A stretch of DNA of 40,412 nucleotides. It comes from Desulforhopalus sp. GTDB taxonomy: Bacteria > Desulfobacterota > Desulfobulbia > Desulfobulbales > Desulfocapsaceae. The translations under genes were made by a program, and so were the position numbers. Shown here in pieces: positions 1 through 7,749 of this stretch. Below the pieces are notes generated by a model, which saw only the letters and a program-made list of their open reading frames with translations, was not told where the DNA came from and ran no database searches. Position 1 is the first letter of the stretch. The number at the start of each line of letters is the position of its first letter. The stretch lies in assembly GCA_024710585.1 (NCBI GenBank), contig JANJUM010000017.1, positions 1-40,412 on the forward strand, written 5' to 3'.

Positions 1-1
1 G

Positions 2-160
2 GCGGCTTCCCTCGACCTCAGCTATAAGCTGCTCGACGAACGCGGCGCCCTGCTCGCCGAGTGGCGCGACGGCGTCGGTTCCAGCAAGGGCCCGACCTAC
101 TGCGCCCAGACCCTCAACCGCCGGGCCCTGGCCAAAGTCACCGCCCTCCTCGGCAAGTAA
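2..160 (+). CDS. C-terminal end of an unidentified protein (partial)
   Basis: An open frame enters from the left edge and ends at TAA 158-160, giving the last 52 residues of a protein. The tail is soluble and mixed, with the local motifs YKLLDERGALLAEW and ALAKVTALLGK. It has no membrane segment and no cysteine pair. I do not recognise the family. An envelope lipoprotein or transporter accessory protein is possible but not supported. Codon use is GC-rich in the third position, like the neighbouring genes, which favours a real coding end. About 160 bases without a gene separate it from the PAP2 gene. Confidence 0.5.
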   Translation, partial: AASLDLSYKLLDERGALLAEWRDGVGSSKGPTYCAQTLNRRALAKVTALLGK

Positions 161-321
161 CGTGCCCCGGCCAGGCCGGGGGAGCCCCCTTGCCAGAACA
201 TCACAGGTTTTTTCTCGCCTGGCCAGGGGATCGTGACTATCTTCCCTGGCAAAGACCGCAGCCGGGGCGGGGGCCAGCCCCCCGTCCTGCAGTTGACCCT
301 CGAGCCTCCAGCTGTAAGCCC

Positions 322-810
322 ATGACCGCCGACCTGTTCTTCCTCTCCGTTACCTGGCTGGGCTCCCTCTACGTCCTCGGCCCGGCCGCCTTCCTCGTCT
401 GGCTGCTGGCGCGGGCTGGAGGATATGGCGCCGGCCACCTGCCGCTCCTCGGCCTCTTCGCCACCGCCATCACCGTCCACCTGCTCAAGCTGCTCTTTCG
501 CCGTGCCCGCCCCGATTCTCTTGGTTTGCTGGTGGAGATGCCCGGCGACTGGTCCTTCCCCAGCGCCCATTCCGCCCAGGCGGCCTCGTTTTTCTTGACC
601 CTGGCACTGCTCGCCAGCCGCACCATGTCCCCGCCGGCGGCCGCCCTGTGCATCATCGTCTGCCTGGCGATCGTCGTGACGGTGGGCTGGTCGCGAGTCT
701 ATCTGCGCGTGCACTACCCCTCCGATGTCCTTGCCGGCTTCCTGCTCGCCGTCATCGTCGTCACCACCATGCATTTCCTCTTTCCCCCTGCAGAGGGCCA
801 CAGCGGCTGA
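322..810 (+). CDS. PAP2-family membrane phosphatase
   Basis: This 162-residue polytopic membrane protein carries the three-part PAP2 signature: KLLFRRARP at residues 56-64, PSAHS at 80-84 and SRVYLRVHYPSD at 124-135. The catalytic His lies in each of the last two motifs. Members dephosphorylate lipid phosphates such as phosphatidic acid, phosphatidylglycerophosphate or undecaprenyl diphosphate at the membrane. The frame is open upstream to position 61, but that extension is Pro/Arg-rich and looks non-coding, so I chose ATG 322, where the hydrophobic N-terminus begins. The ribosome site there is weak. The next gene is a diacylglycerol/undecaprenol kinase that begins 31 bases downstream. The pair probably shares a transcript and has opposing kinase and phosphatase activities on lipids. 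The substrate cannot be told from sequence. Confidence 0.85.
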   Translation: MTADLFFLSVTWLGSLYVLGPAAFLVWLLARAGGYGAGHLPLLGLFATAITVHLLKLLFRRARPDSLGLLVEMPGDWSFPSAHSAQAASFFLTLALLASRTMSPPAAALCIIVCLAIVVTVGWSRVYLRVHYPSDVLAGFLLAVIVVTTMHFLFPPAEGHSG

Positions 811-841
811 ACGACCAACCAGAACGGAGAGGAGGGCGATC

Positions 842-1231
842 ATGTACAACAAATTTTTGGGAATCGGCGAAAAGGGCTATCACCCGCTGCGCAAGATCAA
901 GGTCTGCCTGTCCGGGCTGCGCTTCGCCATGCGCTACGATTTCAGCGTCGCCTACAAGATGTACGTATCCGTGGTCATCCTCGCCCTCTCCTTCGTGCTT
1001 CGCCCCTGGGTCGATTCGCTGCTCATCGTCGCCGCCACTTGCATGGTGCTCATCGCCGAGCTCTTCAACAGCGCCATCGAGGCCCTGTGCGACTTCATCG
1101 AAACCAACGAGAACCACAAGATCATGGTGATCAAGGACATTTCCGCCGCCGCTGCCGGAGTTTCCATCTTCTTCTGGGCGATCGTCATGATCTCCGAGAC
1201 CTGCGAACTGTGGCAGGCCTTCCACCCTTAG
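842..1231 (+). CDS. dgkA: diacylglycerol/undecaprenol kinase
   Basis: The 129-residue protein has the size of the small prokaryotic diacylglycerol kinase family, with three predicted membrane segments after an amphipathic start. It carries the family signature ELFNSAIEALCD at residues 73-84. Glu73, Asn76 and Glu80 align with E. coli Glu69, Asn72 and Glu76. A conserved KDISAAAAG stretch follows at 98-106. Members phosphorylate diacylglycerol, or undecaprenol in some bacteria, with ATP at the inner membrane. The start at ATG 842 is well supported by an AGGAGG-type ribosome site around 828-835. It lies downstream of the PAP2 gene and upstream of a response regulator on the same strand, probably in one transcript. 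Confidence 0.92.
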   Translation: MYNKFLGIGEKGYHPLRKIKVCLSGLRFAMRYDFSVAYKMYVSVVILALSFVLRPWVDSLLIVAATCMVLIAELFNSAIEALCDFIETNENHKIMVIKDISAAAAGVSIFFWAIVMISETCELWQAFHP

Positions 1232-1278
1232 GAGAAAACCTCCTCGCCATCCACAGCCATCCACCCGGGGCCCCTGCC

Positions 1279-1743
1279 ATGACCGAAGCCGCCATCCTTG
1301 TCGTCGACGACGAAAAGGCCTTTACCGAGATCCTCGCCACCCGCCTCGCCAGGCGAGGCTTTGCCGTTACCACCGCCAGCGATGGCGACCAGGGCCTGCA
1401 GTGCCTGCGCGACAACGAGGAACTCGCCGTGGTGGTGCTCGATCTGGCCATGCCGGGAAAAGACGGCCTGAGCACGCTGGCCGAAATGAAGCGGCTGCGT
1501 CCGCTGACCGAGGTGATCATGCTCACCGGCCAGGGCTCGGTGGCGGCGGCGGTAACGTCGATGAAAAAAGGCGCCTTCAACTACCTGCAGAAACCCTGCG
1601 ACGTCGACGACCTCGCCGCCACCATCGCCGATGCCCTCAGCCACCGCCGGCAACGCCAGAAAAAAATCCTCGAAATACGCATGGACCCTTTCCTGAGCGG
1701 GGAGAAACGCCGTGAACTGATCGAGGCTGTCCTTGCCGAATAG
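1279..1743 (+). CDS. single-domain response regulator (CheY-like receiver)
   Basis: This 154-residue protein is one receiver domain followed by a short basic C-terminal extension. The acidic pocket is Asp10-Asp11, the phospho-acceptor is Asp55 (in LDLAMPGKDG), and the switch residues are Thr83 and Lys105 (in LQKP). All are intact, so it should accept phosphate from a histidine kinase. There is no DNA-binding, GGDEF or HD-type output domain. The LTGQGS and KKGAFNYLQKPCD segments resemble NtrC/hybrid-kinase-type receivers more than chemotaxis CheY. No kinase lies next to it, so its partner is encoded elsewhere. It follows dgkA by 47 bases and may be co-transcribed. The extension (about residues 125-154) may mediate partner binding; that is inference. 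Confidence 0.88.
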   Translation: MTEAAILVVDDEKAFTEILATRLARRGFAVTTASDGDQGLQCLRDNEELAVVVLDLAMPGKDGLSTLAEMKRLRPLTEVIMLTGQGSVAAAVTSMKKGAFNYLQKPCDVDDLAATIADALSHRRQRQKKILEIRMDPFLSGEKRRELIEAVLAE

Positions 1744-1842
1744 CCCCGTTGCAGGAAGGTCGGGCGCTTTCCTGGTGTGTGCAGGGAACCGTTTCGGCGG
1801 GCGGTCGATCAGGTGTCAGCCAGAGAAAAAACGTTAAGACCC

Positions 1843-1872
1843 TGGAAGGGGCCTGAGGTTTTGCGCTATAAT
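1843..1872 (+). promoter_or_regulatory. candidate sigma70 promoter for the STAS-like gene
   Basis: There is a perfect -10 hexamer TATAAT at 1867-1872, preceded by a poor -35 TGGAAG at 1843-1848 with an 18-base spacer. The predicted start near 1879 leaves a leader of about 115 bases before ATG 1995. The leader contains the short direct repeat CATCGTCACC twice. The 250-base gap between the response regulator and this gene holds no other gene that I can see. Confidence 0.4.
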
Positions 1873-1994
1873 CCACCCATCGCCACCTGCTCCGACAAGA
1901 ACGGGGCAGCCATCGTCACCATGCATCGTCGGCTCCGTCGGCGCCTGGGGCGGTCATCGTCACCCCTCATGCGATATCGCCAGGTTCCTTTTCA

Positions 1995-2402
1995 ATGGCC
2001 AAGGATACGTCCAGTTCGAAGGTCTCCGCCGACGTCAAGCGCAACCGTCTGATCATCAAGCTGCACGGCTCGGTGCAGAAGCGCGACATCGAGCGCATCT
2101 ACACCGACATCCGCTTCTGCGTCGCCGACCTCACGCCCGGCTTCGCGGTCATCACCGACCTCACCGAGGCACGTATCGGCCATCTCGCCGGCATCGACAC
2201 CTTCATCAAGATCACCCGCTATCTCGCCGAGAAAAAGGTCGGCCCGGTGGTCCGCGTCGTCGGCCAGGCCAAGGTGATCTTCACGCAGATCGCCAAACTC
2301 AGCCAGCAGATCAGCGGCTACCAGGCCATGTATGCCAAGGATATGGAGGAGGCGGAAGTGATCCTCGCCGACCTCATCGACAAAAAACGTCAGGTGGGGT
2401 AG
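1995..2402 (+). CDS. conserved-looking hypothetical protein, possible STAS/SpoIIAA-like fold
   Basis: This 135-residue soluble protein has no signal peptide and no metal motif. Residues 15-60 alternate hydrophobic strands with helices (RLIIKLHGSV, IERIYTDIRF, GFAVITDLTEA). A long amphipathic helix region follows, with a further strand at VGPVVRVVGQ. The strand-helix order, with a turn after an ITDL-type strand, resembles STAS or SpoIIAA-like modules, which often bind regulators or lipids. I cannot place it in a named family, and the fold assignment is inference. It has its own consensus -10 element upstream and converges with plsY, leaving only 19 bases between the stop codons. ATG 1995 is the first start in a frame with host-like codon use. 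Confidence 0.6.
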   Translation: MAKDTSSSKVSADVKRNRLIIKLHGSVQKRDIERIYTDIRFCVADLTPGFAVITDLTEARIGHLAGIDTFIKITRYLAEKKVGPVVRVVGQAKVIFTQIAKLSQQISGYQAMYAKDMEEAEVILADLIDKKRQVG

Positions 2403-2421
2403 GTGGCACCGCGGCCAGCGG

Positions 2422-3018
2422 TCACGGGGACTTCTTCCACGGCTTTTCCTCGCCGCGGCGCAGCCTGGCGATGTTTTCGTGGTGTTTGATCCAGATCAGC
2501 ACGGCGATGACCAAGGCGGCGGCGACGGCCGGCCACGAGGCCCCGAAAAGGAGAAGCCACAAGGGCGCCAGGGCCGAGGCGAGCAGCGAGCCCACCGAGA
2601 CGAAGCCGGAGAGGCGCACCGCGAGGAGGAAGACCGCCAGACAGACGACGATGGTCGGCGGCGACAGAAAGAGGAAGACACCCAGCCCGGTGGCCACGCC
2701 CTTGCCACCGCGGAAGCCGAGGTACACCGGGAACATGTGGCCGATGACCGCCATCACCCCGGTAATGGCGACGATCAGTTCGCTCTGGCCTTGGCCGCCG
2801 AGGACGGCGCTGGCCAGCCACATCGGCAGCAGGCCTTTGAGGCAGTCGCAGAAGAGGGTCAGCGCGCCGAGCTTTTTGCCGAGCACCCGGTTGACATTGG
2901 TGGCCCCGATATTGCGGCTGCCCTCCTGCCGCACATCGACGCCCACCGATTTGCCGATGACCAAACCGAAAGGGATCGCCCCCACCAGATACCCGATAAT
3001 CGGGAACACGATTTCCAT
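2422..3018 (-). CDS. plsY: glycerol-3-phosphate acyltransferase PlsY
   Basis: PlsY transfers the acyl group of acyl-phosphate to glycerol-3-phosphate, making lysophosphatidic acid, the first step of phospholipid synthesis. The 198-residue protein has five or more hydrophobic segments. It carries the family motifs GSRNIGATNV at residues 33-42 and GFRGGKGVATGLG in the third conserved loop. I chose ATG 3018 because a GAGG ribosome site sits about six bases upstream. An in-frame ATG at 3030 would add four residues and lacks such spacing. The length matches the family. It is transcribed alone, divergently from def, from a plausible promoter at 3076-3104. Its soluble acyl-phosphate partner PlsX is not in this window. 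Confidence 0.95.
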   Translation of the reverse strand: MEIVFPIIGYLVGAIPFGLVIGKSVGVDVRQEGSRNIGATNVNRVLGKKLGALTLFCDCLKGLLPMWLASAVLGGQGQSELIVAITGVMAVIGHMFPVYLGFRGGKGVATGLGVFLFLSPPTIVVCLAVFLLAVRLSGFVSVGSLLASALAPLWLLLFGASWPAVAAALVIAVLIWIKHHENIARLRRGEEKPWKKSP

Positions 3019-3075
3019 AGCCGTCCTCATCCTGTGCGCAGTCGTTGGCCGCCGCCTTCCGGGCGAATGTCGCTC

Positions 3076-3104
3076 ATGACACAATACTTGCACCGGGAAG
3101 TCAA
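3076..3104 (-). promoter_or_regulatory. candidate promoter for plsY
   Basis: On the minus strand, -35 TTGACT (3104-3099) and -10 TGTCAT (3081-3076) are separated by 17 bases. This places the transcript start near 3069, about 50 bases before the plsY start codon. The match is good at -35 and moderate at -10. Confidence 0.5.
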
Positions 3105-3194
3105 CATTTTTTGCGGCGCCACAGGGCTGGCCGAGACAGCGCATCCACGGCGGCAAACGTCTGCCGGAAGGGAAAATGGGCTGATCTCGGCGGA

Positions 3195-3233
3195 GGTCAT
3201 GCTTATGGTGCAAAGCATGGCAAAACCATGACC
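3195..3233 (+). repeat. inverted repeat upstream of def
   Basis: GGTCATG at 3195-3201 is repeated as its reverse complement CATGACC at 3227-3233. A shorter GCTT/AAGC pairing lies inside the loop. It ends 63 bases before the def start, so it could form an mRNA leader hairpin or an operator. No function can be assigned from sequence alone. Confidence 0.35.
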
Positions 3234-3296
3234 GCTATGGTAAAGTTTCGCGGCAACGCGGCGTGCGCCGTCCCTTCCAACCAGGTGAAGTACCCG

Positions 3297-3821
3297 ATGA
3301 GTATTCGTAAGATCTTCAAATATCCGGCCCCGGTCCTCCGGCAGCCGACGGCAACCATAACCTCCTTTGACGACGGCCTGGCGAAGCTGGTGCAGGACAT
3401 GGCCGACACCATGTACGAGGCCCCGGGCATCGGCCTGGCGGCGCCGCAGATCGGCGAATCGCTCAAGCTGATCGTCGTCGACACCACGAAGGATAAAGAG
3501 GAAGAGCAGAGCTTTCTCCCCATGGTCAACCCGGAGATCATCGCCCACGAGGGCAGCCAGATCGACGAGGAGGGCTGCCTCAGCGTCCTCGACCTCACCG
3601 CCAGCGTCAAACGGCACAAGAAGGTCACCGTGGCCTACCAGGACCTGCAGGGCCAGCCCCATGAGCTGACCGCGGAGAACCGCTTCGCCGTCGTCCTTCA
3701 GCACGAGATCGACCATATCAACGGCATCCTCTTCATCGACCATCTCAGCCCGCTGAAACGTGCGCTCTACAAGAAAAAGGTCAAGAAGTGGGCGAACTCC
3801 GAGGAGCCGACCGAGCCATGA
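3297..3821 (+). CDS. def: peptide deformylase
   Basis: Def removes the formyl group from the initiator methionine of nascent proteins at the ribosome exit. The 174-residue protein contains all three metal-site motifs: GIGLAAPQI at residues 44-52, EGCLS at 92-96 with metal ligand Cys94, and QHEIDH at 135-140 with the catalytic Glu and two His ligands. The open frame extends further upstream, but ATG 3297 gives the usual MSIRKI-type N-terminus and has AGGTGA a few bases before it. The stop overlaps the fmt start (ATGA), so the two opposite activities on the formyl group are translationally coupled, a common bacterial arrangement. Confidence 0.96.
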   Translation: MSIRKIFKYPAPVLRQPTATITSFDDGLAKLVQDMADTMYEAPGIGLAAPQIGESLKLIVVDTTKDKEEEQSFLPMVNPEIIAHEGSQIDEEGCLSVLDLTASVKRHKKVTVAYQDLQGQPHELTAENRFAVVLQHEIDHINGILFIDHLSPLKRALYKKKVKKWANSEEPTEP

Positions 3822-4786
3822 GCGACAAGAGGCTACGCATCGTCTTCATGGGCACCCCGGAATTCGCCGCCCAGGTCCTCGAGGCCCTGCTGCGCGGTCC
3901 CGACCCGGTGGTGGCGGTGGTCAGCCAGCCGGACCGCGCCCGGGGCAGAGGGAAGAAAGTCGCGCCGACGCCGACGCGGGTGGTCGCCGAAGCGGCCAAC
4001 ATCCCGGTGCTGCAGCCGGAAAAGATTCGCACTGAAGAATTCCGCAACGGCCTGCTCAGCTATCGCCCCGACCTCATCGTCGTCGCCGCCTACGGGCGCA
4101 TTCTCCCGGCGGGCCTGCTGCGCCTGCCGCCGCTGGGCTGCATCAACGTGCACGGCTCGCTGCTCCCCGCCTATCGAGGCGCCGCGCCTGTGCAGTGGTC
4201 GATCATCCGTGGCGAAACGGAAGTCGGTGTGACCATCATGCAGATGGACGAGGGGCTCGATACCGGCGACATGCTCCTTCAGGCGAAGCTCACCACCGAC
4301 CGCGGCGAGACCGCCGGCACCCTGATGAGCAAACTGGCCGAACTCGGCGGCGCCACCCTGCTGCGGGCCATCGCCGGCCTCAAGGACGGCACCGTGATCC
4401 CCACCGCCCAGGACCATCAGCGGGCGACCCTCGCCCCAATGCTCACCAAGGAAGACGGGCGCATCGACTGGACACGCGACGCCGAGGAGATCGAGCGCCT
4501 GGTGCGCGGCCTCGACCCCTGGCCGTCGGCCTACACCTTCCTCGACAATGCCCGCCTGCGCCTCTTCCGCCCCGAGGTCGAATACCTGGCCAGCGACAGC
4601 CCGCCAGGCACCATCCTCCGCGCCGACTCGCGCGGCCTGCTGGTGGCCTGCGGCAAACACGCCATCAACTTCACGGAACTGCAGCCGGAAGGGAAGAAAC
4701 GCATGGCCATCGCCGCCTTCTGCTGCGGTCGCCCCGTGCCAGCCGGGACGGTGCTGCAGGCGCGGGGCGGTGAAAGCGATGATTGA
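3818..4786 (+). CDS. fmt: methionyl-tRNA formyltransferase
   Basis: Fmt uses 10-formyltetrahydrofolate to formylate initiator Met-tRNA. The 322-residue length is typical. The catalytic triad is visible: Asn110 and His112 in NVHGSLLPAYRG and Asp148 in EGLDTGDML, matching E. coli Asn106, His108 and Asp144. The C-terminal tRNA-binding domain begins near residue 205 (the DGRIDW segment). ATG 3818 overlaps the def stop by four bases, and the gene runs eight bases into larC. It is therefore the second gene of a coupled def-fmt-larC-pgpA operon. Confidence 0.96.
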   Translation: MSDKRLRIVFMGTPEFAAQVLEALLRGPDPVVAVVSQPDRARGRGKKVAPTPTRVVAEAANIPVLQPEKIRTEEFRNGLLSYRPDLIVVAAYGRILPAGLLRLPPLGCINVHGSLLPAYRGAAPVQWSIIRGETEVGVTIMQMDEGLDTGDMLLQAKLTTDRGETAGTLMSKLAELGGATLLRAIAGLKDGTVIPTAQDHQRATLAPMLTKEDGRIDWTRDAEEIERLVRGLDPWPSAYTFLDNARLRLFRPEVEYLASDSPPGTILRADSRGLLVACGKHAINFTELQPEGKKRMAIAAFCCGRPVPAGTVLQARGGESDD

Positions 4787-5972
4787 GGCGGGGGCGAAGA
4801 TCGCCCATCTCGACTGTTTTTCGGGGATCAGCGGCGACATGTTGCTCGCCGCCCTCATCCATGCCGGGCTCGACCGCGATTCGCTCCAGGCCGAGCTCGA
4901 CGCCCTGCCTCTGCCCGGCCTGCGGGTGAGCGTTGCCGAAAAGATGGTTCAGGGGATAGGCTGCCTGCAACTCGTCGTCGACAGCGACCCGCACCAGCAG
5001 TTGCGCACCCTGCCGACGATCCTCGCCCTGCTCGACAAGAGCCGCCTCTCCCCGCTGACCGCGGCAAGGGCCGCGGCGGTGTTCACCAGGCTGGCCGAGG
5101 CCGAAGCCAGGGTGCACAACCTGCCCGTCGAGGCCGTCCACTTCCACGAGGTCGGCGCCGTCGACACCCTGGTCGATATCGTCGGCGCCGTTTTCGCCCT
5201 GGAGCGGCTTGGCATCAGCCAGATCAGCTGCTCGCCCTTGCCCCTTGGCGGCGGCTTCGTGCAGTGCGCCCATGGCCTCCTGCCCCTGCCAGCCCCGGCG
5301 GTGTGCGAGCTGCTGCGCGGCATCCCCACCTATGGCGTCGACCTCAAGCAGGAGCTGGTGACACCGACGGGGGCGGCGCTGGTGGCCGGGCTCGCCACCA
5401 CCTTCGGCCCCCTGCCGCCGATGCGCCTCGCCGCGGTGGGCTACGGCTGCGGCAGCCGGCAGCTCGAAAACGGCCAGCCCAATCTGCTGCGCGTCTTCCT
5501 CGGCGAACCGCTCGCGGTGGCCGAGAGCCAGACCGTCGAGATCGTCGAGACCAACCTCGACGACTGGAGTGCGGAGGGTTTCCCCTACCTCTGCGAGGTG
5601 CTCTTCGCCGCCGGGGCGCTCGACGTCGTCCTCACCCCGGTATTGATGAAAAAGGGCCGCCCCGGCTACACCCTGCAGGTCATTGCCTCTCCCGCCACCG
5701 CGCAGAAGGTCAAGGACGCCGTCCTCATGCACACCCCGGCCATCGGCCTGCGCTTTCGCCGCGAGGCGCGGCAGACCCTGCCGCGCCAGGAGGTGCGCCT
5801 GCTCTCGCCGTGGGGGGAAATCGCCGCCAAAAAGGTGCTCACCCCGCGCGGCGTCGCCGTCTACCCGGAATACGAGCAGTGCCGCCGCATCGCCGCGGAA
5901 CAGGGGGTTCCCCTCGCCGAGGTCTACGACGAGGTGCGCCGGCTGGGGAAAGGCGAGCAATGGACAAGCTGA
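4779..5972 (+). CDS. larC: LarC-type nickel-pincer cofactor biosynthesis protein
   Basis: LarC inserts nickel into the pyridinium bis-thiocarboxylate precursor (CTP-dependent cyclometallation) to form the cofactor of lactate racemase LarA. The 397-residue protein has the family start HLDCFSGISGDM at residues 10-21, a VHFHEVGAVDTLVDI segment in the middle and an ETNLDD motif opening the C-terminal half. It is one uninterrupted frame, unlike Lactiplantibacillus plantarum where larC1 and larC2 are joined by a programmed frameshift. It starts eight bases inside fmt and ends 13 bases inside pgpA. No larA, larB or larE lies nearby, so the enzyme receiving the cofactor is unknown here. Confidence 0.9.
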   Translation: MIEAGAKIAHLDCFSGISGDMLLAALIHAGLDRDSLQAELDALPLPGLRVSVAEKMVQGIGCLQLVVDSDPHQQLRTLPTILALLDKSRLSPLTAARAAAVFTRLAEAEARVHNLPVEAVHFHEVGAVDTLVDIVGAVFALERLGISQISCSPLPLGGGFVQCAHGLLPLPAPAVCELLRGIPTYGVDLKQELVTPTGAALVAGLATTFGPLPPMRLAAVGYGCGSRQLENGQPNLLRVFLGEPLAVAESQTVEIVETNLDDWSAEGFPYLCEVLFAAGALDVVLTPVLMKKGRPGYTLQVIASPATAQKVKDAVLMHTPAIGLRFRREARQTLPRQEVRLLSPWGEIAAKKVLTPRGVAVYPEYEQCRRIAAEQGVPLAEVYDEVRRLGKGEQWTS

Positions 5973-6421
5973 TCCTCGCCCTGGCCACCGGCTTCTATGT
6001 CGGCCGGCTGCCCCGTGCCCCGGGAACCTGGGGCTCACTGGCCGCCCTGCTGCCCTGGCTGCTCCTCAAGGACCTGCCGCTGGCCCACTATCTGCTCGCC
6101 CTGGCCCTGCTCTTCGTCCTCGGTTTCTTCGTCGCCGGCTCGGCGGAGAAGATTCTCGACACCCCGGATGCCGGCTGTATCGTCATCGACGAAATCCTCG
6201 GTGTCTTCGTCACCCTGTGCGCGGCCCCCTCCCATCCCCTGGCCTGGCTGCTCGGCCTGGTCCTCTTCCGCCTCTTCGACATCACCAAGCCCTTCCCGGT
6301 CTCCTGGTTCGACCGCCGCATCGGCGGCGGCATCGGCATCATGATGGACGATGTCGTCGCCGGCCTTTACGCCCTGTTCGCCCTTCAACTGCTGTGGCGC
6401 CTAGGCCTGCTCATATTCTGA
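5960..6421 (+). CDS. pgpA: phosphatidylglycerophosphatase A
   Basis: PgpA dephosphorylates phosphatidylglycerophosphate to phosphatidylglycerol in the inner membrane. The 153-residue protein shows family motifs GTWGS at residues 22-26, DEILG at 77-81, FRLFDITKPFP at 103-113 and MMDDVVAGLYA at 128-138, with several hydrophobic segments. The ATG at 5960 lies 13 bases inside larC, so translation is probably coupled. It is the last gene of the operon. The hairpin that follows has its U-tract on the minus strand, so termination in the plus direction would be weaker there. Confidence 0.93.
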   Translation: MDKLILALATGFYVGRLPRAPGTWGSLAALLPWLLLKDLPLAHYLLALALLFVLGFFVAGSAEKILDTPDAGCIVIDEILGVFVTLCAAPSHPLAWLLGLVLFRLFDITKPFPVSWFDRRIGGGIGIMMDDVVAGLYALFALQLLWRLGLLIF

Positions 6422-6472
6422 AAAACAAAAAGCCCCGACGGCCGGGAGCGAGGCTCTCCCACCGTCGGGGCT
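6422..6472 (-). terminator. intrinsic terminator of the cyd operon
   Basis: An 11-base stem AGCCCCGACGG (6431-6441) pairs with CCGTCGGGGCT (6462-6472), with a second GGGAG/CTCCC stem inside the loop. Read on the minus strand it is followed by a U-rich run (6430-6422, nine bases broken by one G). This is a classic terminator for the genes arriving from 9.5 kb. On the plus strand only AAAAG follows, so it may stop pgpA transcription only weakly. Confidence 0.88.
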
Positions 6473-6493
6473 AAAAGTGCGACAGGATCTCTT

Positions 6494-6586
6494 CTACAGG
6501 TTGTTGGTCTTGATCAGCAGCGCCACCGCCGCCTTGTAGGAGACGACGATCAGGGCGATCCAGCCGATGAGTAAAACTGCGGTCAT
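6494..6586 (-). CDS. 30-residue single-span membrane peptide, CydX-like by position
   Basis: This minus-strand ORF encodes 30 residues beginning MTAVLLIGWIALIVV and ending KTNNL. One hydrophobic helix is interrupted by a SYK motif. It has a strong AGGAG ribosome site eight bases before ATG, starts 28 bases after cydB and ends just before the operon terminator. In many bacteria a peptide of this size (CydX, CydY or similar) is the third subunit of cytochrome bd and stabilises the high-spin haem region. The sequence does not match E. coli CydX closely, so the role is inferred from position, length and topology. Confidence 0.7.
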   Translation of the reverse strand: MTAVLLIGWIALIVVSYKAAVALLIKTNNL

Positions 6587-6614
6587 CTTGTGCTCCTCAT
6601 TTTATGTTGAAGGT

Positions 6615-7748
6615 TCAATAGGCCTTCTTGTCGGCCAGGTCGCGCTCGTCGATCTTGCGGGCATCCATAAGGCGCCACACATAGGCGATATAGGCGAGGA
6701 CGAAGGGGATGGCCAGGGCCACGTAGGTCATCGCCGTCAGCGTATAGTGGCTCGACGAGGCATTGTAGATGGTCAGACTTGACTGCAGGTCGGCCTTGGA
6801 GGGGTAGAACGGGGTGTCGTTGAAGCCGGCGGTGAAAAATACCGCCAGGCCGACAAGAACCGTACCCAGGCCGCCGAACCAGATGCCGGTGGTGGATTTG
6901 GCGAGGCCGGTGCGCGTCACCCCGAGGATGACCAGGAAGAGGCCGGCGAGCAACAGCACCAGCACCAGCGGCATGGCGAGGAGATTGCCGAGGTACTTGC
7001 CGGCCACCATGGCCACCGCGCCGTCCTTGCCGACGCCGAAGCCGTCGAAGAAGACCAGGCCGACGACCACGTAGAGCAAAAAGGGCAGCGAGAGGAGGAA
7101 GCTGCTCAGACAGGATTTGCGCACCCGGGCCTCGAACTGGGGCAGCCCCTTGAAATCGATGTTGTTGACCAGGTACATCGCCCCGAGCACCCGGGCATTG
7201 AAGACGAGGAACAGCCCGAGACTGAGGTTGAACAGCGAGAAGGCGGCCTCGAGCCCGCGCAGGGGGTTGGTCCAGGTTACCTGGTTATAGGCGTTGAGGG
7301 TAAAGTTGGAGCCGGTGAAGTAGGTGCCCACCGCCGCGCCGATGAGCAGGATGCCCACCGAGCCGTTGAGAAAGAGGAACAGCTCGTAGGTCTTCTCGCC
7401 GAGGAGGTTGTTGGGTTTCTTGCGATACTCGTAGCTCACCGCCTGGACGATGAAGGTGAAGAGGATGAGCATCCACACCCAGTAGGCGCCGCCGAAGCTC
7501 GTCGCGTAGAACTTCGGGAAGGCGGCGAACAGGGCGCCGCCGAAGAGCACCAGAGTGGTGAAGGTCAGCTCCCACTTACGTCCCAGGGAGTTGATGATCA
7601 TGGACTTTTCGCGATCGTCTTTGGCCACCTGCCACAGCAGGGTCTGCCCGCCCTGGACAAAGGTGAGGAAGAGGAAGAGGGATCCCACCACCGAGCAAAG
7701 GATCCACCACAGCTGTTGCAGTGTCGTTATATCCAGCTTTCCGATCAT
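6615..7748 (-). CDS. cydB: cytochrome bd quinol oxidase subunit II
   Basis: CydB is the structural partner of CydA in the cytochrome bd terminal oxidase. It is a 377-residue polytopic inner-membrane protein. The N-terminus LQQLWWILCSVVGSLFLFL and the internal GGQTLL are typical, as are the long run of hydrophobic segments and the length. A TTG at 7757 could extend it by three codons, but GGAGG lies nine bases before ATG 7748 and abuts the TTG, so ATG 7748 is the start. One base separates it from the cydA stop, indicating coupled translation. It is followed by the 30-residue membrane peptide and the terminator. Confidence 0.95.
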   Translation of the reverse strand: MIGKLDITTLQQLWWILCSVVGSLFLFLTFVQGGQTLLWQVAKDDREKSMIINSLGRKWELTFTTLVLFGGALFAAFPKFYATSFGGAYWVWMLILFTFIVQAVSYEYRKKPNNLLGEKTYELFLFLNGSVGILLIGAAVGTYFTGSNFTLNAYNQVTWTNPLRGLEAAFSLFNLSLGLFLVFNARVLGAMYLVNNIDFKGLPQFEARVRKSCLSSFLLSLPFLLYVVVGLVFFDGFGVGKDGAVAMVAGKYLGNLLAMPLVLVLLLAGLFLVILGVTRTGLAKSTTGIWFGGLGTVLVGLAVFFTAGFNDTPFYPSKADLQSSLTIYNASSSHYTLTAMTYVALAIPFVLAYIAYVWRLMDARKIDERDLADKKAY

Positions 7749-7749
7749 A

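Noticed and set aside
97-852. A 251-residue minus-strand frame opposite the PAP2 gene
   Set aside because: The PAP2 motifs on the plus strand are decisive and the mirrored product is Gly/Gln/Glu-rich without motifs.
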